A stretch of DNA of 64,000 nt, from the NCBI RefSeq assembly GCF_004027225.2, contig NC_044279.2, forward strand, positions 49,872,744-49,936,743. The letters run 5' to 3'. The translations under genes and the position numbers were made by a program. The stretch's first letter is position 1, and the number at the start of each line of letters is the position of its first letter. This DNA comes from Strigops habroptila (Eukaryota; Chordata; Aves; Psittaciformes; Psittacidae). Shown one piece after another: positions 35,621 to 49,174 of the stretch. A model generated the notes under the pieces. It was not told where the DNA came from and did not search any database. It saw only the letters and a program-made list of their open reading frames with translations.

Positions 35621-38600
35621 GTTCTAGGCATTTGATAGTGCATTTAGGTGCACATTTTCTGTTGATAAAAACTATGCAGCAGTGAGACAAAACCCATAGT
35701 TTGACTACAGACTGTCTTTTAAATCCATCACTCTTCTAGCACAGCTCTGTCAGTACTGCATTAACCTTATGCTAGTGGTTTAAAGTTGGTGTATTGTGTC
35801 ATAGTGATGTTGCTGCTGTTTCATTTATCATATTCATGTTATTCATGAGAGTTTATTTGACCCGTGTTTTATTCTGGTCAGTAGTGAATGTACAGATTTC
35901 TAACATGCACGTGTAAGCAGATCAAAGCTTATGGAGTTTTGTTCAGATGTGTTGTTTTCAGGCCCTGAAACTCATGCTTTAGACGAGCAAACTCTTTTGG
36001 AAGTTAGCATTTTTTTTTTGGCAACTTAATGTTAAAAATTAACCCTACCTTTACTGTAGGAAGTAACTTAGCATTTTTATACTTCATAATGTGATGCCAG
36101 CAAACCCCCTCCTATTGCATAAAGTGGCAGTCTGCTTGGTAGAAGATAACTTCAAGTACAAAAAATTCCACGGAAATCGAAGTAAGATTAAATGTTAACC
36201 TATATATATATTTATATCTATTTAAAGAGCTGTGCTGTGAAATATCTGAAAGTATAATTTTAAATATGACCATTTCTTTAGATGGGGTACTTCTCTTTGG
36301 GAAAGGGGGAGAGGGCTCACTCTGCCTACATGCTCTTACCAGGAGAAGAAAAGCTTTTAAAATCATGCTTGTTTGGGCCTCAGTCTGCTAGTACCGTCTG
36401 AAGGAGCCAGCTTCTCCAGCTCTACTTTTTTTTTTAGCAAGGTTTTTTCCCTAGGCCTATTTAGCGTAGTGTATGTGAGGACAGTGGCTGGTGTGAGACA
36501 CATTTTCTTGTGGGGGAGAACTATCTGCATCTGGATAATCCCTGGTCCTGGGTAACTATGGGTGAATATCAGGACACACTAGCTCGGAAAAAGTAATGAT
36601 GAAAAGACATTTCTGTCTCCTTAGGAGCATTTGTTTTAAAGCTCACGTCAAAAGTACCATCTTGACACTGTTGCCAGACAGGAGCTGTTCAGAATTTAGA
36701 GTGTGTAGGTTTTGATGACTTGTCTTATTGGTGCATTTAATGTCCTGGAAGAATCTCTTCTGAAACACACTGAGTGATATTTTTGACCTTTAAAGTGATG
36801 ATTTTAAAATTATCAGTCAGATGTCTCCTCCTCACTTCTGTTAATGAAAGTATAATGAGGGCGTCTGGACCTGAAGGACCTGTTAGAAAGATTATATCAG
36901 GTAAAGAATTTTTTTTTTTTTTTTTTTTTTTTTGGTGTTTTGGTTTGTTTTTTTTTTTTTTTTTTGTTTTTTTTTTTGTTTTTTTTTTTTTTTGTTTTTT
37001 TTTTTTTTTTTTTGTTTTAATTGCTTGTTTTAATCAAGTAGCCTCAGCTCTTTGAGGTCACAATGGTGTGGTAGTGATAATATCTGTAGCTGAGGTAACT
37101 GTGTAGTTTCAAGCCCTTCCTATTGGAAAATGGAAGCTAATGGAAAAAACTGGTGGTTTATGAAGATAGGGAGCATGGAAAGTGAAGCTGCATGTTTGGG
37201 GTAGAGGAGAGATTTGTAAAGCATATATGCTACATTGTGAAGGAAGAGAAGGTGTTTCTTGTGTGGCTGGATCTCTTAATGCGACCTGTGTGTACAACAG
37301 CTGTACAAATGTGACCCAGAATACATATTAACACTTTTGTGGCCTTTTAAATAGCACTCATCTGTTGTCTGAGTGACAGCTGTGGGCAATAGGGGTGAGG
37401 TGGCTGAGTAATTCCCACTGCAGGGAGAAGTCTTGCCATGCTGTTCTGTGCCTTCAGGCTTTCTGCAGTTCTAGAATCATGAACCAGGGAGATGTGCTTG
37501 TTAGAGTGCTAGTGTAGTAATGGTGTATATGTTTAAGCAATAAAATCCTGTTGAAATAATTTTTTTGTCTAGTAGCACATGTCCATTGTTCAGCAGGGAC
37601 ACATACACAAGCCAGGTCTCCAGGTCAACATTCAGTTGGTGAGACCATCTGTTAGTTTGGTTTCTTGATTTTTTTTATTTTATTTTATTTTATTTTATTT
37701 TATTTTATTTTATTTTTTTTTTAATTTATTGTGAATTTTTACTCTTTCACTTAGGTTCTCTGTAAACAGCTCTTCATTATGCAGTATTGATCTGTTTTCA
37801 GAGCAGGCACCTTCACTGTGGAGGGGGTGGAAGGGTTGAATAATCCCTGATCTTATCGTTTAGAACTTTTACCATACATAAGCTTGGAAATTTTAGGTCT
37901 GGCACTGATTAACTGTTGTTAAAAGGTAGAGAATTCATAGTTGTGTGTATCTGTATCTCTAAATTACTGCTGCATAATATCCTTTCCATTGTTTATTTTG
38001 TCTGTTCTGTAGCTTTTGGTGAGTATTGTCTGGAGGCATTTGTGGTTAAAAAGTTCAGTAGGACTTGGTTTTAAAAAAAATTCTACTGCAAGAAATGTTT
38101 TGTGTGTGATAGAATAAAAAGTGTAAGGTGAATCCTAGAATCATAGAATAGTTAGGGTTGAAAAGGACCTTAAGATCATCTAGTTCCAAACCCCCTGCCA
38201 TGGGCAGGGACACCACACACTAAACTGCACCACCCAAGACTCCATCCAGCCTGGCCTTGAACATTGCCAGGGATGGAGCATTCACAACTTCCTTGGGCAA
38301 CCCATTCCATTGCCTCACTACCCTCGCAGTAAAGTACTTCCTTATATCTAACCTAAACTTCCTCTTTTTAAATTTAAACCCGTTACCCCTTGTCCTGTCG
38401 CTACAGTCCCTATTGAAGAGTCCCTTTCCAGCATCCCTGTGTTTCACAGTACAAGTCTTATTTTTGAGACTTGGCATGTACGGTTCCTTGTCTTCCACTA
38501 CCCTAAGAGAAATACAGTTATTGGTTACTAGAGAGGATGCTGTATGAACTGGAAATTAAGGAACATTCTGTTGGTGTGATTTGGGCTTTCTTAGCCTGTC

Positions 38601-41600
38601 TTAACCTCATTCGGAGAAATAGTAAAGAAGCCCTGAGCTTTTCTGCCTCTAGTGAGGAAGCTGCACCTGTTTGGGATTAAAGTCCTTGAATACTTTAATG
38701 CAGGTGCCATTTAACTTGGGATTTGAAAATGCTGCTTTTGATGATGTCCCATATTTGTTATATTATTTAATGGCTTCTTTAAGATGTTACTTACGCTTGT
38801 CTTTGGTGGAGTAGTCCTAGAACCTAGTAAAGATACCTGTACATTATGTCGGATAAATTAGTCTGTGGTTGTTGGATTTCTATTCAGCAGGAATACAAAA
38901 AATGATGTACGGGATAGCTTCCAAGTCTGAATTCTTGTTGCTTACATCTTCTGCTCCTTTTATTAGTGTAAGAAGGTGAAATCTTTTTGCTGTTGAGATA
39001 TGACACTGACAAGACTAACTTCTCTTATGCTCTTGTTTTCCTGTGGCCCTAGAACTGAGAATGCTGCCTGGGAGCCCTACGCTTATAACTTGCTTCCGTA
39101 CTAGTTTGAAAGGTTGGGTCCTAGTTAATCTGGAACTGAGCCTGAAAGATGGCAATTTGGTGGTGATATCTCTTTGGTGTGAATAACTCTCTCTCAAGTG
39201 AATTATACAGCTCCTCTTCCATCTTCTGTTTTCTAGAAGATGGCAATGATTAGAGATAATTTTTTGTTTTGGTTTTTTTTTGTTTTGTTTTAATGCTTCT
39301 AGCTCTGGTTGGAATTAGAAGATCTTCAGTGAGGATTTACTGGTCTGGGCATAGTGTTGTAAGAATAGTTACATTACATACAAAGTGGTCAGCTGCCCTG
39401 CCTTACTTTGGCAAAGCCTGGTGGTTGCTGTGATTTCATTTTAAGCACTTCACCTCTGCAACACGGTACGACAACTTTTAGTAGTGGTCACCACACCAGG
39501 GAAATGTGGATATGTTGGTCATGTGGTTTGTTTTTTGGGTTTTTTGGGTGGTGTGTTTTGTGGGTTTTTTGTTTTGGTTTGGTTTTTTGTTTTTTTTTTG
39601 GCATTGGTTGTGGGGGTTTTTTGTGGGTTTTTTTTGTGGTGTGTTTCTTTGTTTTTTGCTTTGGTTTGTTTTTCCTTGCCTTTTCTTTTTATTTGCAGTG
39701 GTAAATTTTAAAGATAGTTCTTACAACCTGTCTCACAGGGTAGTCTCATGAATAAGTTGTGATGATGAACAGAAAGTATAGTGGTGCTTTATACCACAGT
39801 AGTAGTGGTAATTAAAGCTGACATCGTGAGGTTGAAGCTGTCATACCACAACCAAGTCATGAGAGAAATTGTTCTGCCTTAGGCTTCTAGGAACTGATCT
39901 TGTGGTACAGTGAGTGGTTACAATGGCAGCTTTCTGCTTGTACAATTCAAGTCATTTGTTTCTGCTTTAAGGAGAATAGGTATTCAAAGTAAAAGTTGAA
40001 GTCCTCGTACAACACAAGGTTGATTTATCTGGCCATATGATTGAAGAACACAGATTATCTTCACCTTTCATCCCCTCCTTGCCCTTTTTCTCTGCTGAAA
40101 CTGACTATTCTGATAGTCTCAATGTGGGGTAATGCTGCAGGAAAAAGTGAAATTAATCTTGGAAGGAAAAAATGAAGTACCAAAGATACTATGAGAGTTG
40201 TGAGTTTACTTATGTTAGAGTACATGTAACATACTTATGTACATGTTACTTATGTTTACTTATGTGTTACTCATTAATTGGAGTTAGATTTCTGGTAGTT
40301 ATGATTTCTGTAAAATGTCTAGTACAATGCTGAGTAGTTTCTCTGGTGTATATTGTTATAGTTTCTTCTGTCACCTCTAAGTAATACAAAGGTAGAGATA
40401 CATTAGATTAGGTTTCCAGTTTCTTTGAAGTGTCATTGGAATGGTGATTTACTGCACCATGGTGGTAGTTTTCTTGTGAAGTATAGAAGTAGCATCTTAG
40501 TTAATCTTCTTGGTGATGTGTGCAAGTTGTCTAAACAGATCCCGATGAGAGAATCCATTATTTGTTTTGGGATTCTTTTGCACTGTTTGGGCAGTTCGAG
40601 TAGTCCAGGAAAACAAATGCACTGGATATTAAGTTCTTGTTAATGTGATACTTAACTTGTGATACCATTATGACCGACACATTCCAAAGTAAGTACAAGT
40701 CTTGTAGCTCCAAGTTCATTGTTTTCTTGTGTACTACACAAGTAGGCTCAGTTGCTTCAAAAATTAGATTGTTATGTGATAATGGAATGACTGATAGAAA
40801 GTGTTATACATCTGTCATTAAGTCAGATCTGCTACTTTAGTGACACTATCTCTTTCTTCAAATTACTTGAAGTCTATATCTTAGAATTAAGAAACAGCAT
40901 GAGCTTTTGGAGAGTGTTGCTTTTCAGCAGTTGATTTTAGTTCATAATGCTGAGATTTTTCACAATCCAGGAGTTGGAGGAAAATTTAATTAAGAAGTCA
41001 GTTAATATTCGGGAAATCCTCTCAGACCCTGTTTAGCTTTAAAATACCAAGATACGTGAGGCAAGAACAAGCTTGTATGCAAACCAATATTGAACTGACA
41101 TCAATGGCTAGCAAGTACTGGTGACTCGTGTCAGTCATCTTACAATCTTTCAGTGCTATCATAGTAAATACAACAAAACCCTGTTAATTGTGGCTTACAA
41201 CATATTTGTATCTGGAATTTTACTCTTTGGTAAGTACCAGAAAATGCAGATAGGTCCTCTGGGCAACCAAGTTGAGAAAAATGTAAAGTGAAGAAGTTAT
41301 ATCTGTTTGTGTCCTATGACTTTGAGACAAAAATACGATTTATTTCAAAGCAGTATCAGGACTGTTCTAAGGTGAGAGCAAGTAGATCCTAAGCATATTT
41401 TTTTCTTCTCACTCTCCTGCAGATCTTGGAGCTTGAAATACATATTGTAGGAACAAAGGCTTCCCAAGTTGAACAAATGTTATGAACACTCTGTTCGGGT
41501 ATAGTGGAAACTGCTAATTTAGGAGTAGTGTCTTGGCAGATTATTTTGATAACCCTCTGTATGTGGTGGTGGTGTGTTGCCAACTGTGCAAGTAGTGTTG

Positions 41601-44600
41601 CCAGAGTTGGGTTTAGGGTCTATTAGATCTACAGTAGCAGAGGCCTAGGCAGACAGGATTTTGAAAATTTGAGGGTGTTTCTGGTTTTGCTTTTCCTGCA
41701 CTTCCTTTGCAACCATCATGTAGTCTTACAGAGAATACCAGGATAAGTGGGAATGAGGATTTTTAGGAACTTGATTGAGATGGTGTGGTTACTTTTTCCA
41801 TGCCATTGGAGGAAGAAGCGTTGATCTGTGAGGTAGAAGAAGAATGTGAAGAAATGCCAATGGAACATAAATATTTGTAGGTTAGTGTTGTGATGGTGAA
41901 ACAGCTAGAAGCTTACCTCTCCAGTCATAGGAAAGAAATCCTCTCCTGTTGCATATTTGAACTTCAAATTAAAATGCAGGATCAGAATAATAAGTAAGGG
42001 TTTGTGTGTTGTGTTTGCTTGGGGGTTGTTTTGTTGTTGGGGGTTTTTTTTTTCTTGTTTGTTTGTTTGTTTTCTGTAGAGGAGGCTTGTAATAAGTATG
42101 TCCTTACAGAAGTAGGAGATTTGTGCATGTTTGTTTAGTAGGTGTAAATGTTTGAAGTGTTTCACATAGGATTTGGTGGTGGAGAATATAATGGCTTTTT
42201 CTGGTTTTGTATATTTAGGACTCTCATATCTTCCTGTTCCCTTAGAATAAAACAATGTGTCCTATATTAGCCGGAAACACTGTCTTTTGTTTCTTCCTTG
42301 CACACTCACAGAAGGCCACAAAGAAAACTGACAAACCCAGGCCAGACGAGAAGGATGACCTAGACATAACAGAGATGAGCAATGAAGATCTTCAAGAGCA
42401 ACTTGTGAAGTATGGACTAAATCCTGGCCCAATTGTAGGTAGGTCAAATGGTACTAGCAAATACATCTGTTCAACATATTTCCCAATAAACCTCAATTCT
42501 GTGTGTTCTAAGCTTATCTGATGCAGTTACTGAAGTTTAGTGCCAGTACTGGTGCCAGTACTGCTTTCCACTTCAGATGTTTTCATTGAACTGTTTACAT
42601 TGAGAAGACTTGGCATTTCAGTGTAGGCAAGTCCACAGTTTATTCCTCTTGTGTTCTAGGCCAGCTGGAGATGTTCCAACTTCTGTTCCAAAGCTGTGTA
42701 ACTATTAGTTAAAGTTCAGCACTGGGATAGTTAGGTTTTCTGATAACAGAGGCGGAGATCTGGGGCCTGCTAAAAAGAAACTAAATCTTACATAATAACC
42801 TAATAGCATTGAGAGCAGAATCAGAATGTGTAACTTACCCATCCCTAGAGCATTTCCTACTCACTGCATTGTGCAGTAATGTTTTCTTCTGCTATTTTTT
42901 CTTTTTCATTTCTTCCCCCCCCCCCCCCCCCCCATTTTTTTTATCCCCTGGCTCCTTGAACCTAGCATTCTCTCTTGCATGATAACCTACATCAGTTCCT
43001 GTCCCAGCTTAATCTCCTGCCTTGGGCACTCATCTGTGATGTGGGATCAAAGCTCCTTGCCTTTCAGATTGTTCACTAGCTTAATGGCAAGGGACTTCTA
43101 CAACTCTAAAAAAAAAAAAAAACAAACAAACAAACAAAAAAAAAAAACCCAAAAAAAAACCCAAAACAAAACAAAATAAAAAAACCTGCTGTAGCATGGT
43201 AAGCTTTCTGTGGATGTTCTTGGGATCCTGGGTGAATGGAAATGACAGTGGTGGAGCCTGGAATCCTGTGTGTATTTGAAGTCTTATGCATAATATTTTG
43301 TTAGCTGTTTCTGCATGCCTTCCCGTATATATGCTTTGGGCCATACAGACTGATGAAAAATACAAAACCCCATGCATTCAGAGATCCCAAAGGAATATAT
43401 AACAGCCAAGTTCTAGCAGTCAAGTCAGGAAAGATGAAAACTATCTTTAGCATGTATCCTTCCTTGTTTATAGCTACTACTAGGAAACTTTATGAGAAAA
43501 AACTGTTGAAACTGATGGAGCAAGGCCCAGAACCAAAGGCACCTGTGCCTCTCCCAGCGATTTCTTCCGCTACAGAGAACACCAGGCAGAATGGAAATAG
43601 TGATTCTGACCAGTACAGTGACAATGAAGAAGGTAAGATTTAAGTGGAACTTGCATGTGAACTATTCAAATATACATCAGTAATACTTGGCAGTAGAAGA
43701 AATATCTAAACAGGCCATGATTTTGCTGTTAGGTGAGGCTTACTGCTGTAGACCATGTGAGTCATGTAATTCATCATGCAGTACTAGCACAGTGATCTAG
43801 GTGTCTAGATGTTCTGGGAAAGGAAACTTTTGCTACTGAACTGTTCCCTTCTGTCCATTTTCCCCAGATTGGAGCCTTTAAATCTGATGGGTAGGAGAAC
43901 TGCATATTAAGTGTTCCAGTGTCCTTTGCACTTCATCTGCAAGTGCAATTTTGTCTTAAGGTGCTCACAGTAGTTATTTACTATTGGATAGTGTATGAAT
44001 GTTTTTTAAAGTTCTGTACTTTTTTGGTTTAATGTCTGTCATGTATGACTCAATCCTTTTTATGCTCTGTTCATTATGGGCTTAGTTTGGGGTGGGTTGG
44101 TTGATTGGTCTCGGATGTATTTTTTGTGGTTTTAATACAAAGTTTATATCAAAAAGGTATAGAGGTGGGGGAAATGGAAATTAAACCACACCATCATTCT
44201 TCTTATATAAAAACAGTGTAGGTTTTAAAGAGCATCTTGAATGGAATGTTAGAAGGTGCTTATTTTGTGTGGTTTGGTTTTGGGGGTGTTGGGTTTTTTG
44301 TTGTTTCTACAGAACTTCTATGGAGATAGGACAGAAGAGGTTGAAATACAACTAGGAACTCAATGGATTTCCCTTTTGTATTTGGGGTTGGTTTTGAACT
44401 TAAAGCCCTTGCTCTTTCAAAGGGGGAAGAGATGTTAAAGATTTATATCTTTACTTATTTTTAGCACAGCCAAGAGCCCAGTCACAGCTGACAGCCTTCT
44501 CCTTATACTTACACATGCTTTATCTAATTACCAAGTTGTTCAAACACTGGGAGGGGGGTGGGGGGAGCAGGGCATAGACACAAAAAACCCCAACCCAAAA

Positions 44601-47600
44601 CCAGACGCTCCCCCCTGTCAAAAATAAACAGAACTTTTCTATAAATAGACTCTAAATATGTCGGTATATTAGAATTTTAGAAAGGGCTGGTAATAATACA
44701 TCCTGTTACTGGTAAGATGACTGCTAACCACTTGCCCGTCTGCATCAAAAATGAGTTTTATATAAAAATGACCTGTTTTAAAGGAAATAAAACTACCAGC
44801 CTAAACGATGCTGAAAAGCTTCAATACCCTTACTACAATTAATTGTATAATGGTATTTTGGTTAAAGTATTTGCAGCTTGATACCAGTTTATAGATGGAA
44901 CTTCTGGATTGGTCAAAACTTATCTGAAATGTAGGATTTTAGGACAAAACTGAAATACTTGGGTCAGTGTTTTAAAATATTTTTAAGGTTATTCTTCAAA
45001 TGTCTCTTCTTCTACATTCAGCGGAGAAACGTACCTGTTTCTCAAACTTTTTAGGGAAGTGGTAATTCATAACAGAGTTATGTTGCCTCTTAAAATGAAT
45101 TTTATTAAAATAGAATTGGTTTAAAGTAGTACAGCGACTAGTAGTATTATAGAAACTAGTTATATTAAAACTGGTTACAGATCCGAAGACTGAACTGAGG
45201 CTTGAGAAGAGAGAACCATTGAAAGCCAGGACAAAGACTCCAGTAGCACTCAAACAAAGAAGAGTTGTTGAACACAACCAGGTATGTTTAATTTAGTGGC
45301 ATCTGGAACAGCTACTAACTGCAGGTGATGTGCTCATTAAACACCTTATTGCTTTTAACATAATCACATTTGACTAACTGGGCTCTGCTGTTTTTTAAAA
45401 GTTCTTCCAGAAAGCCTGTTCTAATGCAGCATGAAAATCTTGTGAATTAACTTTAGCTGCTGGGATTAGCCTGTCTGATAACATTCCAAATTATGTTCTG
45501 CTAAAAGCCGTGCTACCATAGCTGGCCAATCAGACAAACCTCTTGGAGAAAAATAATAGGCAACTTTAGCACACAAAAAGAAAAGTTTAGAAAAAGGTCA
45601 GTTTGTGGGTGGTGTTGGTTTTTTTGCGGTTTTTTTTGTTTGTTTGGGGTTTTTTTGTTTGTTTTTTAAGAAATGTTTTAAAATACGTATACATCATTCA
45701 TATCCATCTAGTTTGATATCTATACATATATGTGTGCATTTTAAATACATATGTTTAATGATTCTAATACATAATGTACTTCTGTATATGCTTATATATA
45801 GAAGCATGTGTATGTGTGTACACACATGCTTTAGCTATGTTTTTTTTCCTCAGCTATGCTTGTGGCAGCAGTACTAGTATAGACATTAATTTGTTGGAAA
45901 GCTTCTCCTAAGAAGAATAGTAATAAACAACAAGTTTAAATCTCGCTGTGTGTACCAGCTGTCCTTTACTTATGAATAATACTAGTTCTATTGTGGTGAA
46001 AGAGGAATTTCACAGAAGCACCTCAGGTTTTCAAAATGTTGGCTGAATGCTGGATTTGGTAGTTTGTGACTAATGTGACAGTGTCACTAAATACCCTGTT
46101 CCCCAGTTTAGGTTACCTAGGATCTTTATGGTCTTATTCATGTGACCAGGAAGTAGTGGAGTTGTGCTACAGTGAAGGATTTTTAGAGAAAACATTTAGT
46201 GACTCAAAATCTCACCTGTTAATAGCTTGGTGTATTTTAGCAGATCAGTGACTTTCCTCACTACTTTATTATAAATGCCAGATACTTCCTTTTTAGATAT
46301 TGTTTTTGTATGTATAAGCATGCTTTTGCTATGGATGTCTCTTAAAGCAGGTAACACGTTGCAGTGTGAGCGTGGGTAATACAGCACAGTTACAGAGATC
46401 TGTAACTAGTTCTCATTATTTTTAATTGGATTGTTAGGGTACAAGCTGAACAGATCTCACTTCTACAAACCAAAGCACACACATAATTCAGCACACAAAA
46501 TACTCCTTAATCAGGCAATTTCTGCTCATGATGGCCTTTATAATGGGCATCTGAATCTTGTATTTTAAGGATTACTCTTTTCTAAATCTCTATTCACCCA
46601 AAAGTCGCTGCCAGCCTTAGAGTAACAGAGGGATTTAATTCAGCTATCAACAAACAAAGCTTCCTAGTCTTCAGGAACCCACTTACAGAATAAAAAGGAA
46701 GAGATACAGTGATGTATTTTTGTGGAATTTTCAAATGATGAGTGCCTACTCAAGTTTTTGTCATCTAATTTCACCATATTAACATGAGGTCATTACTGTG
46801 TTTTATCTTGCAATATATTACATGTGCAATATAGATACAATATTTTAATTACCAGGAGTTAATAAAAGGAATATCATTTGATTAGTAAAAAAAAATTAAT
46901 CTAATTTCACAATTATGCCATATTCTTCAGGAACTCTTAACTGTAGCTCTTTACCCTTCAACAGACCAAACAAAAAAACAACAACAAAATAAAAAAAACC
47001 AACAAAGACTTACATCTGTTTGACGCCAAAAACAACTTAATGCTTTTGGTTAGCAAATGTGTGTAGTCATATGTTATGCTCAGAATAAAAGTGGAAGATG
47101 AGGAAGATTCCCGCCCCCCCCTCTTCTTCTGAGATTGTGTCAAGTGACCATACTTATTCTGCAGAGTTATATGCAACAGTCATGGTCCGTGTGGCATTGG
47201 CTCAAAGACTGAGGCTCTGAAGAGCGGTGGGGCTGAATTGGTGGGTAGTGTGTGAGCAGACTTGTTTGTTGCTTCTTCTAGGTCCTGTGCAGCACTAGTC
47301 TTAGTCTAGATGTACAGACCTGAAAAGATTGTTGTTTGGCATGGGTGGATGTTGCTGTTCTCTTGAGAAATGAGTGCAAATAGGTAGTCCTTAAGGCAGC
47401 TGGTGCAAAATAAATTGGATGAGGGGTTAGCAGGCTTATGGGTCCTATCACTTAGTTAACAGTGGAGGGCTAGATTAATTTGAGCTTGGCTGTTTGTGTT
47501 TAATTGCATCCTCATAGTGAACTGAAAAAGTTGAAAGAAAACTCTCGTTTGAACCCCCACTTCCAATTGGGTAGGTGAACATAGATGTAGAGTTCAAAAC

Positions 47601-47755
47601 TGAGCCTAAGGCCTCATAGAAAGTGCACTGGACAGAAAGAGGCAGGCTAAATAACGTAAATGTTAAGGAGTCCTAACAATATAGAACTAGTCTCTCTCCT
47701 TGAGACTTAGTGTAGTGACATTTTAAAGTGTTGTGTTCCCCTACTTCTCCCTTGA

Positions 47756-47786
<31 letters not shown>

Positions 47787-49137
47787 CTATATAACTGGGC
47801 TGCATAAAAATAAGCAGCATTGCAGCTGCTGTGACACCAGAGCTAAACTCATAATTTATAGCCTCGCTGCTTGAGTAATGCAACAGTTAAAAGCATAGGC
47901 TGAATAGTACTTGTGTACCACACCATTGTAATTTGCTATCGTTGTACATAGGGTGTTGATGTACCTAAACACAAGTATTATATTCTAATAGAGTTTATTT
48001 AGTTCAGATATTTGTGGAATAAGCAGACAAGGCCTACTCAGTTGACACTGAGGATAAGCATAACTGTAGGCAACAGCTTTTTAATTTTGTCTGTTGAATA
48101 TGCTCTGCTGACATCTGGATGGGTCTTATGCAGTAGATTTTTTTTTTTTCCTCCGCCTAGACTTTTCATGTGAGAGAAAAAACCTTGAAATTTGGTACTT
48201 AAAACACATGACTGATAACAGTCTGAAGAACTAAGGAGAAGCATTTATTTACTGAAGTGTTTCCAGCTTCCACTAGAAGAAAACTAGTTTCTAGTCAGAC
48301 AACCTGGGCCAGGGGAGCTCTCCATTAGTAGTATGAGGGAATTGCTGTACTGCTTTCTTAATTGGAATGTGTTTGAGTAGAACCACTCTGAAACTAATGT
48401 TTTTCTTTAGGCTTTTGAAGAAGAATGCCTCTCAAATAGAAGGTGTATGGGGGTGAGGTGGGGAGCTGTGGTTGAAGTCTGCAGATTAAGCTTTTCTTAA
48501 TAGGGAAGTGAAGCCAGTGTCTGGTGACTGTATAAAGAGGGGTTGGAAGATCCTGTTTAAATTGAAAAAATATTGGAGACTTGGGCTGAAATCTTCAATT
48601 CTGTATGAAACATCTGAATCTGTTTGGAGTTGATCATTTGGTTTTCAAAGTATTTTTTAGTGGCTGGAGTAAAAGTGAAACACTTGTGCTCCCTCTGCTG
48701 GATGTGTAGCAGCTGCAGTACAGAACTTAGGAATCATAAAGCTGCTCAGCTTCTAGTTTCACTGAAGATACAAAGGAGGAATGGATGGAAGACATTGTTA
48801 ACTTTTGTTTTGTTGTTTTTGTGTTGTGTTTTGTTGTGGATTTTTTTTGGCTTTTCCTCCTCAATAAATCCTTTTCAGCCTGCTCTATACGTCTTTTATT
48901 TTGGGGCTAGTATTCAGTGATATCTGCTGTTAGAACTGTAATTGACAGTTGCACCAGTCTCTGTAACTTCTATCATTGCTGGGTGTAACTTCCAAAAACT
49001 TGGTAATGCTTCAGTGCGTGAGGTGTTAATGGGCTAATATTTTGCTATGAGCAAAGGGAAATCTTGTTTATAATTTAGAAGTAGCAGGCCCTTTTTCCCC
49101 TTTCCCTCCAGGTCTATGTTTGGAATTTGTTTTAAGG

Positions 49138-49174
<37 letters not shown>

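Larger units (their letters stand above)
31772..42311 (+). other. TMPO: TMPO intron 1 (10.5 kb)
   Basis: The longest intron of the gene. It holds a GC-rich patch with a CTCF-like site at 35,251, one antisense CR1 at 38,133, and several T-rich tracts on the sense strand (35,593; 36,909; 37,673; 39,521). A 14-bp unit (ctttcttagacaga) is tandemly repeated at 32,584-32,611. No additional exon is recognised. Confidence 0.85.

Noticed and set aside
36774-37055. Poly-Phe reading frame
   Set aside because: It is produced by a homopolymeric T tract.
39408-39751. Hydrophobic Phe/Gly/Cys-rich frames that look like membrane proteins
   Set aside because: They come from a GT-rich low-complexity tract in a TMPO intron; all three frames are open for the same reason.
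43108-43185. A-rich tract as the poly(A) tail of a processed pseudogene
   Set aside because: No cDNA-like sequence precedes it and no target-site duplication is visible.
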